Shown: positions 1 to 7,181 of the stretch, piece by piece
Layout: the number at the start of each line of letters is the position of its first letter
Position numbering within the stretch: the stretch's first letter is position 1
Origin: an uncultured Xanthobacteraceae bacterium
GTDB lineage: Bacteria > Pseudomonadota > Alphaproteobacteria > Rhizobiales > Xanthobacteraceae
Assembly: GCA_955652195.1 (NCBI GenBank)
Contig: CATPBC010000321.1
Span: 1 to 18,271, forward strand
Length of the DNA stretch: 18,271 bases
Direction: 5' to 3'
Translations under genes and position numbers: made by a program
The notes under the pieces: model-generated
What the model was told of the DNA's origin: nothing
Databases searched by the model: none
The model's input: only the letters and a program-made list of their open reading frames with translations

Positions 1-1227
1 GAAATCGATCGCGCGCTCGGGCGTCGCGGTGCTGCCAGCCACCGTGATTTCTGACGGCGTACCACCGCACAGATCGAGCACCATGCGCGTCGCCAATTCG
101 AGACCCGGCGACATGAAAGCCGGATCGACGCCGCGCTCGAAACGATAGCGGGCGTCGGAATTGACGCCGAGCTTGCGGCCGGTTTGTCCGATGTTCATCG
201 GCACCCAAAGCGCGGACTCGATGAGCACATCCGTGGTCGTTTCCGAGCAGCCGGTCTTATCGCCGCCCATGATGCCGGCGAGTGATTCGACGCCGTCGGC
301 GTCGGCGATGACGCACATCGTGTCGTCGAGCGCATAGGTCTTGCCGTCGAGCGCCAGCAAACTCTCGCCCGCGCTAGCGCGCCGCACGGTGAGGTTGCCG
401 CGCACTTTGGCGGCATCGAACACATGCAGCGGCCTGCCGCGGTCATAGGTGATGAAGTTGGTGATATCGACCAGCGCATTGATCGGGCGGAGCCCGATCG
501 CGGTGAGCCGGCGGGCCAGCCAGTCCGGCGACGGTCCGTTTTTCAGGCCGCGAATGAGCCGCAGCGCGAAGGCCGGGCATAACGACGGCGTCGCGCCGAA
601 ATCGAGCGTCACTTTTACCGGGCAGGGAAATTGGCCTTTGACCGGCGTGATGGCCGCGGTTTCCAGCTTCCCCATGCCGGCCGCGGCGAGGTCGCGCGCG
701 ATGCCGTGCACGCCGGTGCAATCGCCGCGGTTCGGCGTCAGGTTGATTTCGATCATCGGGTCGTCGAGCCCGGCATATTTCGCGTAAGGCTCGCCGACCG
801 GCGCGTCGTCCGGCAATTCGATAATGCCTTCGTGGTCGTCGGAGATTTGCAGTTCGAATTTCGACACCAGCATGCCGCGGCTCTCGACGTCGCGGATTTT
901 GCCGACGCCGAGCGTGATGTTCTTGCCGGGGATGAACGCGCCGGGCGGCGCGAACACGCCTTTCATGCCGGCGCGCGCATTAGGCGCGCCGCACACCACC
1001 TGGATCGGCTTGCCGTCGCCGGTATCGACCATGCACACGCGCAACCGGTCGGCATTGGGATGCGGCTTCGCTTCAATCACGCGCGCGATGACGAACGGCG
1101 CGAACAGCTTTGCCTTGTCCTCGATGCGCTCAACCTCAAGCCCGATCATGGTGAGCTTGCCGGCGATCTCATCGAGCGAGCGATCGGTTTTAAGATGCTC
1201 CTTGAGCCAGCCGAGAGTGAGCTTCAT
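1..1227 (-). CDS. pheT: Phenylalanine--tRNA ligase beta subunit, N-terminal half (partial at window edge)
   Basis: The first 409 codons are visible and the gene runs off the left edge; the family is usually about 800 residues. PheT pairs with PheS in an (alpha-beta)2 enzyme that charges tRNA-Phe in the cytoplasm. The start reads [12 protein letters not shown], the usual PheT opening. The EMAP/OB tRNA-binding domain follows with PHPNADRL, then the B3/B4 region with [36 protein letters not shown], the editing-domain motif GIMGG and [13 protein letters not shown]. The visible part ends at about the B5 domain ([17 protein letters not shown]). The start is ATGATG: the upstream ATG (1228-1230) overlaps the pheS stop as ATGA and the second (1225-1227) as TGATG. 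I chose the second because it gives the conserved N-terminus. The overlap implies translational coupling to pheS. Confidence 0.96.
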   Translation of the reverse strand, partial: MKLTLGWLKEHLKTDRSLDEIAGKLTMIGLEVERIEDKAKLFAPFVIARVIEAKPHPNADRLRVCMVDTGDGKPIQVVCGAPNARAGMKGVFAPPGAFIPGKNITLGVGKIRDVESRGMLVSKFELQISDDHEGIIELPDDAPVGEPYAKYAGLDDPMIEINLTPNRGDCTGVHGIARDLAAAGMGKLETAAITPVKGQFPCPVKVTLDFGATPSLCPAFALRLIRGLKNGPSPDWLARRLTAIGLRPINALVDITNFITYDRGRPLHVFDAAKVRGNLTVRRASAGESLLALDGKTYALDDTMCVIADADGVESLAGIMGGDKTGCSETTTDVLIESALWVPMNIGQTGRKLGVNSDARYRFERGVDPAFMSPGLELATRMVLDLCGGTPSEITVAGSTATPERAIDF

Positions 1228-2312
1228 CATGGCGGACTCAATCCCGCGGCAAGCGTCGGCCAGTCGAGCGGGCGAAAGCCGTAATGCGATAGCCAACGGA
1301 CGTCGGCCTCGAAGAAGGCGCGCAGATCCGGCATGCCATATTTGAGCATCGTGATGCGATCGATACCCATGCCCCAGGCGAAACCCTGATACTGATCCGG
1401 ATCGAGCCCGCAATTGCGCAGCACATTCGGATGCACCATGCCGGCGCCGAGAATCTCCATCCAATCTTCGCCTTCGCCGAAGCGGATTTCGCCCTTGTCG
1501 CGGCGGCATTGGATATCGACTTCGAGCGAAGGTTCGGTGAACGGGAAGAATGACGGGCGAAACCGCATGCCGACGCGATCGACCTCGAAGAAGGCCTTGA
1601 AGAATTCTTCGAGGATCCATTTCATGTGGCCGAGATGCGACCCCTTATCGATAACGAGGCCCTCGACCTGATGGAACATCGGCGTGTGGGTCTGATCGCT
1701 GTCGCAGCGGTAGGTGCGGCCCGGAATAATGACGCGGATCGGCGGTTTCTGCGTGAGCATGGTGCGCACCTGCACCGGCGACGTATGCGTCCGCAATAAC
1801 AGCCGCGTGCCATCCGGCTTCGGATCGAAAAAGAACGTGTCGTGCATGGCGCGCGCCGGATGCTCTTCCGGAAAGTTGAGCTTGCCGAAATTGTAGTCGT
1901 CGGTCTCGATGTCGGGGCCCTCAGCGACCGCAAAGCCCATATCGGCGAAGATCGCGGTCAACTCGTCGATCACCTGGGTAATCGGATGAACGCGCCCAAT
2001 CTCTGCCGGCGCTTCGCGCACCGGCAGCGTCACGTCAATGCTCTCGGTATTGAGCCGCGCCTCCAGCGCCGCGGTCTTGAAAATCTCGCGGCGCGCGGCG
2101 AGCGCAGCATTGACGCGATCCTTCATGCCGTTGATCAGCGGCCCTTCGCTTTTGCGCCGCTCGGGCGGCAAAGTGCCGAGCGTCTTGAGCAGTGCAGTGA
2201 CCGTGCCGTTCTTGCCCAGCGCCGCGACGCGTACCGCTTCGAGCGCGGCTTCGTCGGCGGCCGCGGCGATATCGGCGAGGATTTCATTCTCCAGCTGGGC
2301 GAGATCGCTCAT
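1227..2312 (-). CDS. pheS: Phenylalanine--tRNA ligase alpha subunit
   Basis: This is the catalytic subunit of class II phenylalanyl-tRNA synthetase, which makes Phe-AMP and transfers Phe to tRNA-Phe. The protein has 361 residues, slightly longer than the roughly 330-residue E. coli protein. The N-terminal coiled-coil region (about 1-90) is followed by the class II core: motif 1 around [10 protein letters not shown] (109-118), [11 protein letters not shown] (171-181), HQVEG (214-218), motif 2 [17 protein letters not shown] (251-267) and motif 3 [11 protein letters not shown] (310-320). All expected active-site blocks are present. The stop overlaps the pheT start. The DinB-like gene stops 3 bp upstream of the pheS start, so pheST is probably co-transcribed with the ribosomal genes. 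I see no pheM-like leader peptide or attenuator directly upstream. Confidence 0.98.
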   Translation of the reverse strand: MSDLAQLENEILADIAAAADEAALEAVRVAALGKNGTVTALLKTLGTLPPERRKSEGPLINGMKDRVNAALAARREIFKTAALEARLNTESIDVTLPVREAPAEIGRVHPITQVIDELTAIFADMGFAVAEGPDIETDDYNFGKLNFPEEHPARAMHDTFFFDPKPDGTRLLLRTHTSPVQVRTMLTQKPPIRVIIPGRTYRCDSDQTHTPMFHQVEGLVIDKGSHLGHMKWILEEFFKAFFEVDRVGMRFRPSFFPFTEPSLEVDIQCRRDKGEIRFGEGEDWMEILGAGMVHPNVLRNCGLDPDQYQGFAWGMGIDRITMLKYGMPDLRAFFEADVRWLSHYGFRPLDWPTLAAGLSPP

Positions 2313-2315
2313 CGT

Positions 2316-2822
2316 TCACTCCGGCATGAACGGCAGATCGGTGTCGGAGGGCCTGCCGCCGGCCTGGGTCAGCATGCAATGAACCTGGCCGCGATGGTGG
2401 GTCTGGTGGTTGAACATATGGGTAACGAGAACCCAGCGCGGCTTGGTCACTTCGCGGCTAATGGCGACTGAGAAGTAGGTCAGGTCGGCGGCCAGCCAGT
2501 CTGGCGCCACGGTCGAGGCCCAGTCGAGAATCTTTCGGTCAAAGTCCGCGCGTTCGGATTTCAAGCGTTCCCAATCGGCGTAGAGCGCAGTCGACTCGGC
2601 TATCCCACCTTGCGGCTTCGGCGTGTCGGTGAACCGGCTCATCCAAATCTGATCGCCCCACAACAAATGACTGAGGGTCTTTTGGATCGAGCCGAAGAAG
2701 GCGCAGCGCTCGCGCTGACGCTCCGCTACGGACAGCCGGTCGGCGTCGCCATAGAGGTTTCCGTTCTGCCAGCGATTGTAGCGCGCCATGCGCTGCACAT
2801 AGGCACGGTCGATCATGGTCAC
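2316..2822 (-). CDS. DinB-family putative metal-dependent hydrolase
   Basis: A 168-residue protein of the DinB/YfiT four-helix-bundle superfamily. The fold's metal-binding histidine triad is recognisable: H52 in KTLSHLLWGD, and H139 with H143 in FNHQTHHRGQ, the usual HxxxHRGQ signature near the C-terminus. Some relatives are thiol-dependent S-transferases or damage-inducible proteins; the substrate here is unknown. The frame opens with GTG (2820-2822), and an ATG two codons in (2814-2816) is an alternative start. Neither has a convincing Shine-Dalgarno. The sequence just upstream is CCTCC-rich and forms one arm of a perfect inverted repeat. The gene lies between rplT and pheS with only 3 bp before pheS, so it is read as part of the translation operon although it has no known role there. 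Confidence 0.9.
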   Translation of the reverse strand: MTMIDRAYVQRMARYNRWQNGNLYGDADRLSVAERQRERCAFFGSIQKTLSHLLWGDQIWMSRFTDTPKPQGGIAESTALYADWERLKSERADFDRKILDWASTVAPDWLAADLTYFSVAISREVTKPRWVLVTHMFNHQTHHRGQVHCMLTQAGGRPSDTDLPFMPE

Positions 2823-2823
2823 C

Positions 2824-2871
2824 GGAGGACGGAGGAGAAAGAACAGATCCGCCCACTATCCTCCGTCCTCC
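2824..2871 (-). repeat. Perfect 13-bp inverted repeat between rplT and the DinB-like gene
   Basis: The arms ggaggacggagga (2824-2836) and tcctccgtcctcc (2859-2871) are exact reverse complements separated by 22 bases. In the minus-strand transcript the hairpin begins 1 nt after the rplT stop and ends 1 nt before the GTG of the DinB-like gene. It has no U-tract, so it is not a classical intrinsic terminator. It could protect or process the upstream message, or limit initiation at the downstream gene. Function is inferred only from position. Confidence 0.75.
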
Positions 2872-2872
2872 T

Positions 2873-3229
2873 TCAAGCGAGCGCGGATTTGGCCTGGCCG
2901 ACGATCGCTTCGAACGCCGCCGGCTCGCGAATGGCGAGATCGGAAAGCACTTTGCGGTCGACCACAATACCGGCTTTGCTGAGACCGGCAATGAAACGGC
3001 TGTAGTTCAAACCGAACGGACGCACCGCGGCATTGAGGCGCTGAATCCAAAGCGCGCGGAAGGTGCGCTTGCGCCGCTTGCGGTCGCGATAAGCGTATTG
3101 GTTCGCCTTCTCGACCGCCTGCTTGGCAACCCGGATCGTATTCTTGCGCCGGCCGTAATAGCCCTTGGCGGCTTTGAGCACTTTCTTGTGCTTGGCGTGG
3201 GCGGTGACGCCGCGTTTCACGCGAGCCAT
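2873..3229 (-). CDS. rplT: 50S ribosomal protein L20
   Basis: 118 residues, the normal length for bL20. It binds 23S rRNA early in assembly of the large subunit and in many bacteria represses its own operon by binding leader RNA. The sequence is typical: [18 protein letters not shown] at the N-terminus, a long basic helix ([41 protein letters not shown]), and a C-terminal globular domain with [14 protein letters not shown] and [12 protein letters not shown]. The start is the ATG at 3227-3229, preceded by GGAGATC. It lies 74 bp after rpmI on the same strand, in the conserved rpmI-rplT order. The stop abuts the 13-bp inverted repeat. Confidence 0.99.
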   Translation of the reverse strand: MARVKRGVTAHAKHKKVLKAAKGYYGRRKNTIRVAKQAVEKANQYAYRDRKRRKRTFRALWIQRLNAAVRPFGLNYSRFIAGLSKAGIVVDRKVLSDLAIREPAAFEAIVGQAKSALA

Positions 3230-3273
3230 GAATGATCTCCTCTTCGAGAAAGAAAACGCGCTTGCTCTATCCT

Positions 3274-3289
3274 CACCCGATTTCGGGTG
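3274..3289 (-). other. Short hairpin in the rpmI-rplT gap
   Basis: CACCCGA (3274-3280) and TCGGGTG (3283-3289) form a 7-bp dyad, or a 6-bp stem with a 4-nt loop. It sits between the rpmI stop and the rplT start. No U-tract follows on the minus strand, so a termination role is doubtful. Hairpins in this gap can be processing sites or take part in L20 control, but nothing here shows which. Confidence 0.35.
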
Positions 3290-3303
3290 CGGATGGCAGG
3301 CCG

Positions 3304-3504
3304 TCAGCCGTTCGGCAGGAAGTATTTCTTGATGTTATCGCCGTCGGTCTTGAACAGCACGTTGGTCCCGCGCAATTGGCGGATCTGCTTTTTGGTGCGC
3401 TTGATCATGCCGTGGCGCTTGCGCGATTGCGCATAGAGGACCTTGCCGGAGCCGGTCACCTTGAAGCGCTTTTTAGCGCCCGATTTGGTCTTCATCTTGG
3501 GCAT
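3304..3504 (-). CDS. rpmI: 50S ribosomal protein L35
   Basis: 66 residues, the normal length for bL35. This small, very basic protein sits inside the large ribosomal subunit. The sequence [20 protein letters not shown], then [20 protein letters not shown] and [10 protein letters not shown], is diagnostic. The start is fixed by the ATG at 3502-3504 with AGGAG seven bases upstream; an in-frame upstream extension lacks family similarity. The 242 bp between it and the GYD gene are longer than the other gaps in the cluster. They carry a TTGACA hexamer on the minus strand (3728-3733) but no good -10 at 16-18 bp, so an internal promoter is possible but unproven. Confidence 0.99.
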   Translation of the reverse strand: MPKMKTKSGAKKRFKVTGSGKVLYAQSRKRHGMIKRTKKQIRQLRGTNVLFKTDGDNIKKYFLPNG

Positions 3505-3746
3505 TTGGCTCTCCTGATAGGCGGCGCCGGCGAAAGGCGGCGCCTGCGATCCACGAACGATCGCGTGCGTTATGTGCGTGCTGATGAGCACTTCGCCGCC
3601 GCCACGGCAGCCCTTGATCAGCCGGGCGGCGGGCGCGCGGGTTATGACAGAGGGAGCCCGAATTTGCAAATTTCCAAGCGATAACAAGCGTCAGTGGCGG
3701 CGCGGATCGCGCGCCACAATTGTCGCCTGTCAATCAAACCCGATGC

Positions 3747-4040
3747 TTATGGCAGTTCTGAAATGAACTTGGCGTAGTCGGCCTCGGACCAGGCCCGCAC
3801 GGTACTCGTGCGCACATTGCCCAGCTGGCCGATTGCCATGCAGAACTTGGCGACATTGTCGCCGCTGGGCGATTCGACGATGGACAGCAGGTCGGAAGGC
3901 CCGTTGGTCAGATAGGTCTGCTTGATCTCGACCCCGAGCTTCTTGGCCATTTCACGCGCGGCCGCGGCGCGCTTGGGCGCGTCCTTGATGTTGCGGATTC
4001 CCTGCTCGGTCCAATTCATGGTGATAATGAAAGTCGGCAT
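3747..4040 (-). CDS. GYD domain-containing small protein
   Basis: 97 residues resembling the GYD-domain family, small proteins with a ferredoxin-like dimeric alpha/beta-barrel-type fold whose biochemical role is unknown. The N-terminal strand MPTFIITMNWTEQGIRNIKD matches the usual opening (short beta strand, T-x-x-G-I-x-x-I/I-K-D). It is followed by an Ala/Lys-rich helix, LGVEIKQTYLTNGPSDLLSIVESPS, and a C-terminal strand VRTSTVRAWSEADYAKFI. The start is the ATG at 4038-4040, preceded by a strong GGAGGAGA. An in-frame upstream ATG would add about 29 unrelated residues and was rejected. It lies between infC and rpmI on the same strand, where most genomes have no gene. There is no signal peptide or membrane segment. 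Confidence 0.87.
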   Translation of the reverse strand: MPTFIITMNWTEQGIRNIKDAPKRAAAAREMAKKLGVEIKQTYLTNGPSDLLSIVESPSGDNVAKFCMAIGQLGNVRTSTVRAWSEADYAKFISELP

Positions 4041-4182
4041 GATCGTCTCCTCCCATTGCTCGACAGACGCGACTGTTGGCCAAACGCAACTGGCCGGCGC
4101 GGCTGCACCGGCTTCACTAAATTTCATTGCCCCTCGAATTTCTCTTTAAGTTTCTCGTGGCCGGCGCCGCTGCCTATCGCTT

Positions 4183-4231
4183 GAGCATGATCTTTTCCGA
4201 AAACCGGTATCCACTTTTCGGGATCATGCTC
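4183..4231. repeat. Rhizobiales-type intergenic palindrome (RIME-like)
   Basis: The ends GAGCATGATC (4183-4192) and GATCATGCTC (4222-4231) are exact inverted copies. Inside them CCGAAAA (4197-4203) pairs with TTTTCGG (4215-4221), giving a nearly continuous stem of about 17 bp around an 11-nt loop. From memory, this GAGCATGATC...TTTTCGG type is a widespread dispersed palindrome in rhizobial genomes. It starts 3 bp after the infC stop, so in RNA it would form a strong hairpin at the 3' end of infC. Confidence 0.85.
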
Positions 4232-4234
4232 TAT

Positions 4235-4774
4235 TCAACGCGGCGCCAGGACCATCACCACTTGGCGGCCTTCGAAGCGCGGCTCCTGCTCGATCTTGGC
4301 GATCTTGACGGTATCGCCCTTGACGCGGTCCAGCAGCTTATAGCCGAGCTCCTGGTGCGCCATTTCGCGGCCGCGGAACCGCAATGTCACTTTGACTTTG
4401 TCGCCTTCCTCGAAAAATCGCTGCATCGACCGCATTTTCACGTCGTAATCGTGATCGTCGATCATCGGGCGCAGCTTGATCTCTTTGATCTCGACGACCT
4501 TCTGCTTCTTGCGCGCTTCGGCCGCTTTCTTTTGCGCCTGATATTTGTATTTGCCGAAATCGAGAATTTTGCAGACCGGCGGAACCGAATTGGGCGCGAT
4601 CTCTACCAGATCGAGCCCGGCCTCCTGCGCCATGGCAATCGCTGCGCTGATCTCGGTGACGCCTTTGTTGCTTCCGTCCTTATCGATGAGTTGGACCTCG
4701 CGGACGCGGATCTCCTCGTTGATACGCGGCCCCTCCTTTGCGGCGGGCTGCGGCATTCTGATCGGGCGACGAAT
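4235..4774 (-). CDS. infC: Translation initiation factor IF-3 (ATT start)
   Basis: IF-3 binds the 30S subunit, prevents premature joining of 50S and proofreads the start codon and initiator tRNA. The N-domain begins at [18 protein letters not shown] and contains [33 protein letters not shown] Lys-rich linker ([14 protein letters not shown]) leads to the C-domain with [16 protein letters not shown] and [12 protein letters not shown]. The likely start is ATT at 4772-4774, reading (M)[16 protein letters not shown]. An AAGGAG (4784-4789) lies nine bases before it but 27 bases before the first in-frame ATG (4754-4756). RRP after the start matches rhizobial IF-3 N-termini as I recall them. The product is 179 residues; the ATG start would give 173. 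A TTGACT hexamer at 4885-4890 could be the -35, but the -10 is poor. Confidence 0.96.
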   Translation of the reverse strand: MRRPIRMPQPAAKEGPRINEEIRVREVQLIDKDGSNKGVTEISAAIAMAQEAGLDLVEIAPNSVPPVCKILDFGKYKYQAQKKAAEARKKQKVVEIKEIKLRPMIDDHDYDVKMRSMQRFFEEGDKVKVTLRFRGREMAHQELGYKLLDRVKGDTVKIAKIEQEPRFEGRQVVMVLAPR

Positions 4775-4783
4775 GGGTGCTGT

Positions 4784-4789
4784 CTCCTT
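4784..4789 (-). promoter_or_regulatory. Shine-Dalgarno of infC that selects the ATT start
   Basis: CTCCTT on the plus strand reads AAGGAG on the minus strand. The spacing to the ATT codon is nine bases; the spacing to the first ATG is 27 bases, too far for normal initiation. It therefore decides the start of infC. Confidence 0.8.
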
Positions 4790-4813
4790 GTGCTATTGCG
4801 CCACGCTGCTCGA

Positions 4814-4840
4814 CCACCGCCACCACCCGATGAGCGGTGG
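4814..4840 (-). other. Hairpin in the infC leader
   Basis: CCACCGC (4814-4820) and GCGGTGG (4834-4840) form a 7-bp GC-rich stem with a 13-nt loop, 24 bases upstream of the infC Shine-Dalgarno. GGTGG copies within the loop allow an alternative weaker pairing. A regulatory role is possible but not shown. Confidence 0.3.
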
Positions 4841-4977
4841 CATGCCGAACGGCGAACCCTCAAGATCGGGAGTTTTTCGATTCAAGTCAACGCCAATGCG
4901 GGCCGCGGCATAGGCGATTGGACTTGCATGATCTATTTTCTGCTACCCCGAACCAGGAACTGACTTGCGGATCGTCC

Positions 4978-5763
4978 ATGGCCCATAACATGGCCGATAA
5001 CGGCCTGAAATACCTCAGCGTTGGCGAGGGCGCAGAACAACGCGCTATCGCCGTACGGGCGCGCGCCGGCGCCGCGCCGGGCCTGTTGTGGCTCGGCGGC
5101 TACAAATCCGACATGCAGGGAACGAAAGCGCAGGCGCTGGTGGGGTGGGCGGCGCAGCAAGGCCGGGCTTGCATGCGGTTCGATTATTCCGGGCACGGCG
5201 AATCCGGCGGCGCGTTCACCGACGGCACGATCGGCCGCTGGCTCGCCGAGACCGTTGCGGTGTTCGACGCCTGCCGCGGGCCGCAGATCGTGATCGGCTC
5301 GTCGATGGGCGGCTGGCTGGCGCTCCTCCTGGTTCGCGCGCTGCGCGCGCGCAAGCAAGCAAGCGCAGCCAATGTGGCCGGTCTTGTTTTGGTTGCGCCG
5401 GCGATCGACTTTACCGAAGAACTGATGTGGAAGCGGTTCACGCCCGAGATCAAACGTGAGCTCGCGGAAAAGGGCGTGTGGGCGCGGCCGTCGCAATATG
5501 CGCCGGAGCCCTACCTCGTGACCCGGCAATTGATCGAGGAGGGCCGGCAGCATCTGTTGCTTGGCGCCATGATCGAAACCGGCTGTCCGGTGCGCATCCT
5601 GCAAGGCGTGGCGGACCCCGATGTGCCGTGGCAGCACGCCAAGGCGCTGGTCGCCCGGATCGCCTGCGATGACGTGGTGCTCACTTTGATCAAGGACGGC
5701 GATCACCGTCTCTCGCGGCCGGAGGATATTGAACGGCTGCTTCGCGCGGTGGCGGAGCTTTAG
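4978..5763 (+). CDS. Alpha/beta hydrolase (esterase/thioesterase-like)
   Basis: 261 residues with a complete alpha/beta-hydrolase layout. LLWLGGYKSDM (about 37-46) forms the oxyanion-loop region, FDYSGHGESGG follows at 68-78, and the nucleophile elbow is G-S-S-M-G-G with Ser109. The probable acid is Asp213 in GVADPDVP and the probable base is His243 in KDGDHRLS. The overall pattern resembles ABHD10-like carboxylesterases/acyl-protein thioesterases, but the substrate cannot be read from sequence. The chosen ATG (4978) gives MAHNMADNGLKYLSV; another ATG at 4990 is possible, and neither has a strong ribosome-binding site. An in-frame extension to 4837 reads as low-complexity sequence without family similarity. 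It is transcribed divergently from infC and converges on the DoxX gene. No signal peptide is seen, so it is probably cytoplasmic. Confidence 0.92.
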   Translation: MAHNMADNGLKYLSVGEGAEQRAIAVRARAGAAPGLLWLGGYKSDMQGTKAQALVGWAAQQGRACMRFDYSGHGESGGAFTDGTIGRWLAETVAVFDACRGPQIVIGSSMGGWLALLLVRALRARKQASAANVAGLVLVAPAIDFTEELMWKRFTPEIKRELAEKGVWARPSQYAPEPYLVTRQLIEEGRQHLLLGAMIETGCPVRILQGVADPDVPWQHAKALVARIACDDVVLTLIKDGDHRLSRPEDIERLLRAVAEL

Positions 5764-5765
5764 AT

Positions 5766-5781
5766 TGGATCGGCTGATCCA
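5766..5781. other. Small hairpin between convergent genes
   Basis: TGGATC (5766-5771) and GATCCA (5776-5781) pair around GGCT, 3 bp after the hydrolase stop and before the convergent DoxX gene. There is no T-tract, so it is at best a weak termination signal. Confidence 0.25.
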
Positions 5782-5825
5782 CTCGTTCGCACGGAAGCGA
5801 GAACTCAGATGGTGCGGTTTCACCG

Positions 5826-6257
5826 TCAAGCAGTGTTTCTTTGTTTGTCGAAAGCGATCGCGCCCGCACCAAAAGCGATCACGTAAAGAAAGCCGCCTGC
5901 CATGACGAGGTTCTTGTAGAAGTTGACCATGTTGTCCATGTCGCCGGCCGGCAGATGTATGCCGAATGCGGTGCCAAAACATAGCAAGATGAGCGCGGCT
6001 GCCGCCCAGCGGATCATGAAGCCGACGAGAATCGCTAGGCCTCCCAGGAGATGAATGGCGATCGAGACCCAGACCACAATCTGCGGCGTCGGAACATGCA
6101 GGCTCGTGAAATATTGCACGGTACCGGCTGGATCGCGCAGCTGAAGTACGCCGTCCCAAATGAACAGGCTGCACATCAGGACGCGGGCAAGCGTGGGCAA
6201 GTAATCATTGAGCGGGCGCATAGTGGTGGGCACAGTCGGGGGCATTGTCGTGGACAT
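5826..6257 (-). CDS. DoxX family membrane protein
   Basis: 143 residues with four hydrophobic stretches in the DoxX pattern: ARVLMCSLFIWDGVLQL, IVVWVSIAIHLLGGLAILVGF, WAAAALILLCFGTAFGIHL and the C-terminal NLVMAGGFLYVIAFGAGAIAF. DoxX proteins are small inner-membrane proteins; some relatives are linked to redox or thiol stress, but the biochemical role of most is undefined. The motifs ARVLM..LFIWDG near the start and NF.KNL.MAGGFLY near the end are typical. The start is the ATG at 6255-6257, with GGAG seven bases upstream; the longer open frame to 6380 is an Arg/Ser-rich extension and was rejected. It is divergent from the secreted-protein gene at 6550, and the 292-bp gap between them contains a cluster of palindromic half-sites. 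Confidence 0.92.
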   Translation of the reverse strand: MSTTMPPTVPTTMRPLNDYLPTLARVLMCSLFIWDGVLQLRDPAGTVQYFTSLHVPTPQIVVWVSIAIHLLGGLAILVGFMIRWAAAALILLCFGTAFGIHLPAGDMDNMVNFYKNLVMAGGFLYVIAFGAGAIAFDKQRNTA

Positions 6258-6409
6258 GACGCATCTCCGGCAGTGGTGGCGTGAATTAGATGTGGGACGT
6301 CGCTCGGTTATTCCCGATAACCGCGCTGAACGTTGCTCGATCCGCCGCCACAACGCCGAAAAGTTCTTGGCGCAAATCACGCTAGCGCGGCGTCCTCAGT
6401 CAGGACGGC

Positions 6410-6446
6410 AATCATGACCACGATCATGATTCATGATTAGAATCAT
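6410..6446. promoter_or_regulatory. Cluster of AATCAT/ATGATT half-sites, candidate operator
   Basis: AATCATGA (6410-6417) and TCATGATT (6424-6431) are a perfect 8-bp inverted repeat with a 6-bp spacer. TCATGATT occurs again at 6431-6438, and AATCAT at 6441-6446 pairs with the ATGATT of 6433-6438 around AG. Four related half-sites thus lie in 37 bp, in an AT-rich island of an otherwise GC-rich sequence. The cluster sits in the divergent gap between the DoxX gene and the secreted-protein gene, about 100 bp upstream of the latter. The arrangement suggests dimeric repressor sites; no regulator gene is adjacent. Confidence 0.5.
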
Positions 6447-6549
6447 AAGCTTAGCCGTGGCCGCACGATTCAACCCCACTAATCTGGCGTCGGGCCGCGG
6501 TGGCAAAACCGCAGTAACGCAAAACGTTTTCAATCCGGGGGAAGAACAA

Positions 6550-7165
6550 ATGCTCAAGGTAATCTGCCGTGTGTTTTGTTTGGCTGCACTAACGCTGGCA
6601 GCGCTCGGTTGCGTCGCCAGCGCGCAGGACACGGTGCGCATCCGCGGCACGATCGAGAAGGTTGACGGAGCAGTCTACGTCGTCAAATCGCGCGACGGTC
6701 CGGAGCTGAAAGTTTCTCTTACCGACAATCCGCTCATTGTCGCGATCGTTAAAGCCTCGCTGTCGGATGTCAAGCAGGGCTCGTTCATCGGCGCCACTGG
6801 AATGCCGCAACCAGACGGCAGCCAGAAGGCAATCGAGGTCCACATCTTTCCCGAATCGATGCGCGGCACCGGCGAAGGGCACTATGCCTGGGATCTGCAA
6901 CCGCAAAGCACCATGACCAATGCCAATGTCGAACGGGCCGTTGCTGGCGTCGATGGACAAACGCTGACCGTGAAACACAAGAATGGCGAGAACAAAGTCG
7001 TCGTCACGCCGCAGACCGCAATCGTCACCTATGTCCCAGGCGACAAAAGCGAGATCAAGCCCGGGACGAAGATTCTTCATTGCCGCGGCGAAAAAGCAGC
7101 CGGACAGCAGCTTGCAGAGGCCGCGCATCAATTACGGCAAAGACGGACTGACGCCGCCGATGTGA
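6550..7165 (+). CDS. Secreted hypothetical protein, frameshifted near the C-terminus
   Basis: The start is the ATG at 6550 behind GGGGGAAGA. The first 22-25 residues form a signal peptide (basic start, then LAALTLAALG) with a probable signal peptidase I site after VASA. The mature part begins QDTVRIRGTIEKVDGAVYVVK, contains MPQPDGSQKAIEVHIFPESMRG, and has a second similar stretch VDGQTLTVKHKNGENKVVV, suggesting two small beta-barrel (OB-like) repeats. I recall similar exported proteins in Bradyrhizobium relatives, some mislabelled as metal ABC transporter permeases; function is unknown. After ..IKPGTKI the frame is lost: one extra base near 7075 shifts reading. The frame +1 over reads FIAAAKKQPDSSLQ, then PRINYGKDGLTPPM and a stop at 7163-7165, a plausible family C-terminus. 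Without correction the frame runs on to 7305, into the convergent GNAT gene. This is either a real mutation or a sequencing error. Confidence 0.8.
7072..7080 (+). other. Frameshift site (+1 base) in the secreted-protein gene
   Basis: Bases 7072-7080 read ATTCTTCAT. In the upstream frame they give I-L-H and then unrelated sequence. Removing one base, such as C7075, gives ATT TTC ATT (I-F-I) and continues in the frame that ends with TPPM at 7165. No slippery heptamer of programmed frameshifting is evident, so a mutation or base-call error is more likely. Confidence 0.75.
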
Positions 7166-7181
7166 GAACTGACCCAGACGA

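Noticed and set aside
3661..3672. Palindrome AATTTGCAAATT upstream of rpmI
   Set aside because: It is short and isolated, with no second copy in the window; not enough to call an operator.
4933..6174. A 413-codon minus-strand frame over the hydrolase and DoxX genes
   Set aside because: It is antisense to the intact alpha/beta hydrolase and out of frame with DoxX, with no family similarity.
6550..6630. Lipoprotein signal (LAALGC) in the secreted protein
   Set aside because: The residues before the cysteine (A-L-G) do not fit the lipobox L-(A/S)-(G/A)-C, while VASA followed by Q is a good signal peptidase I site.
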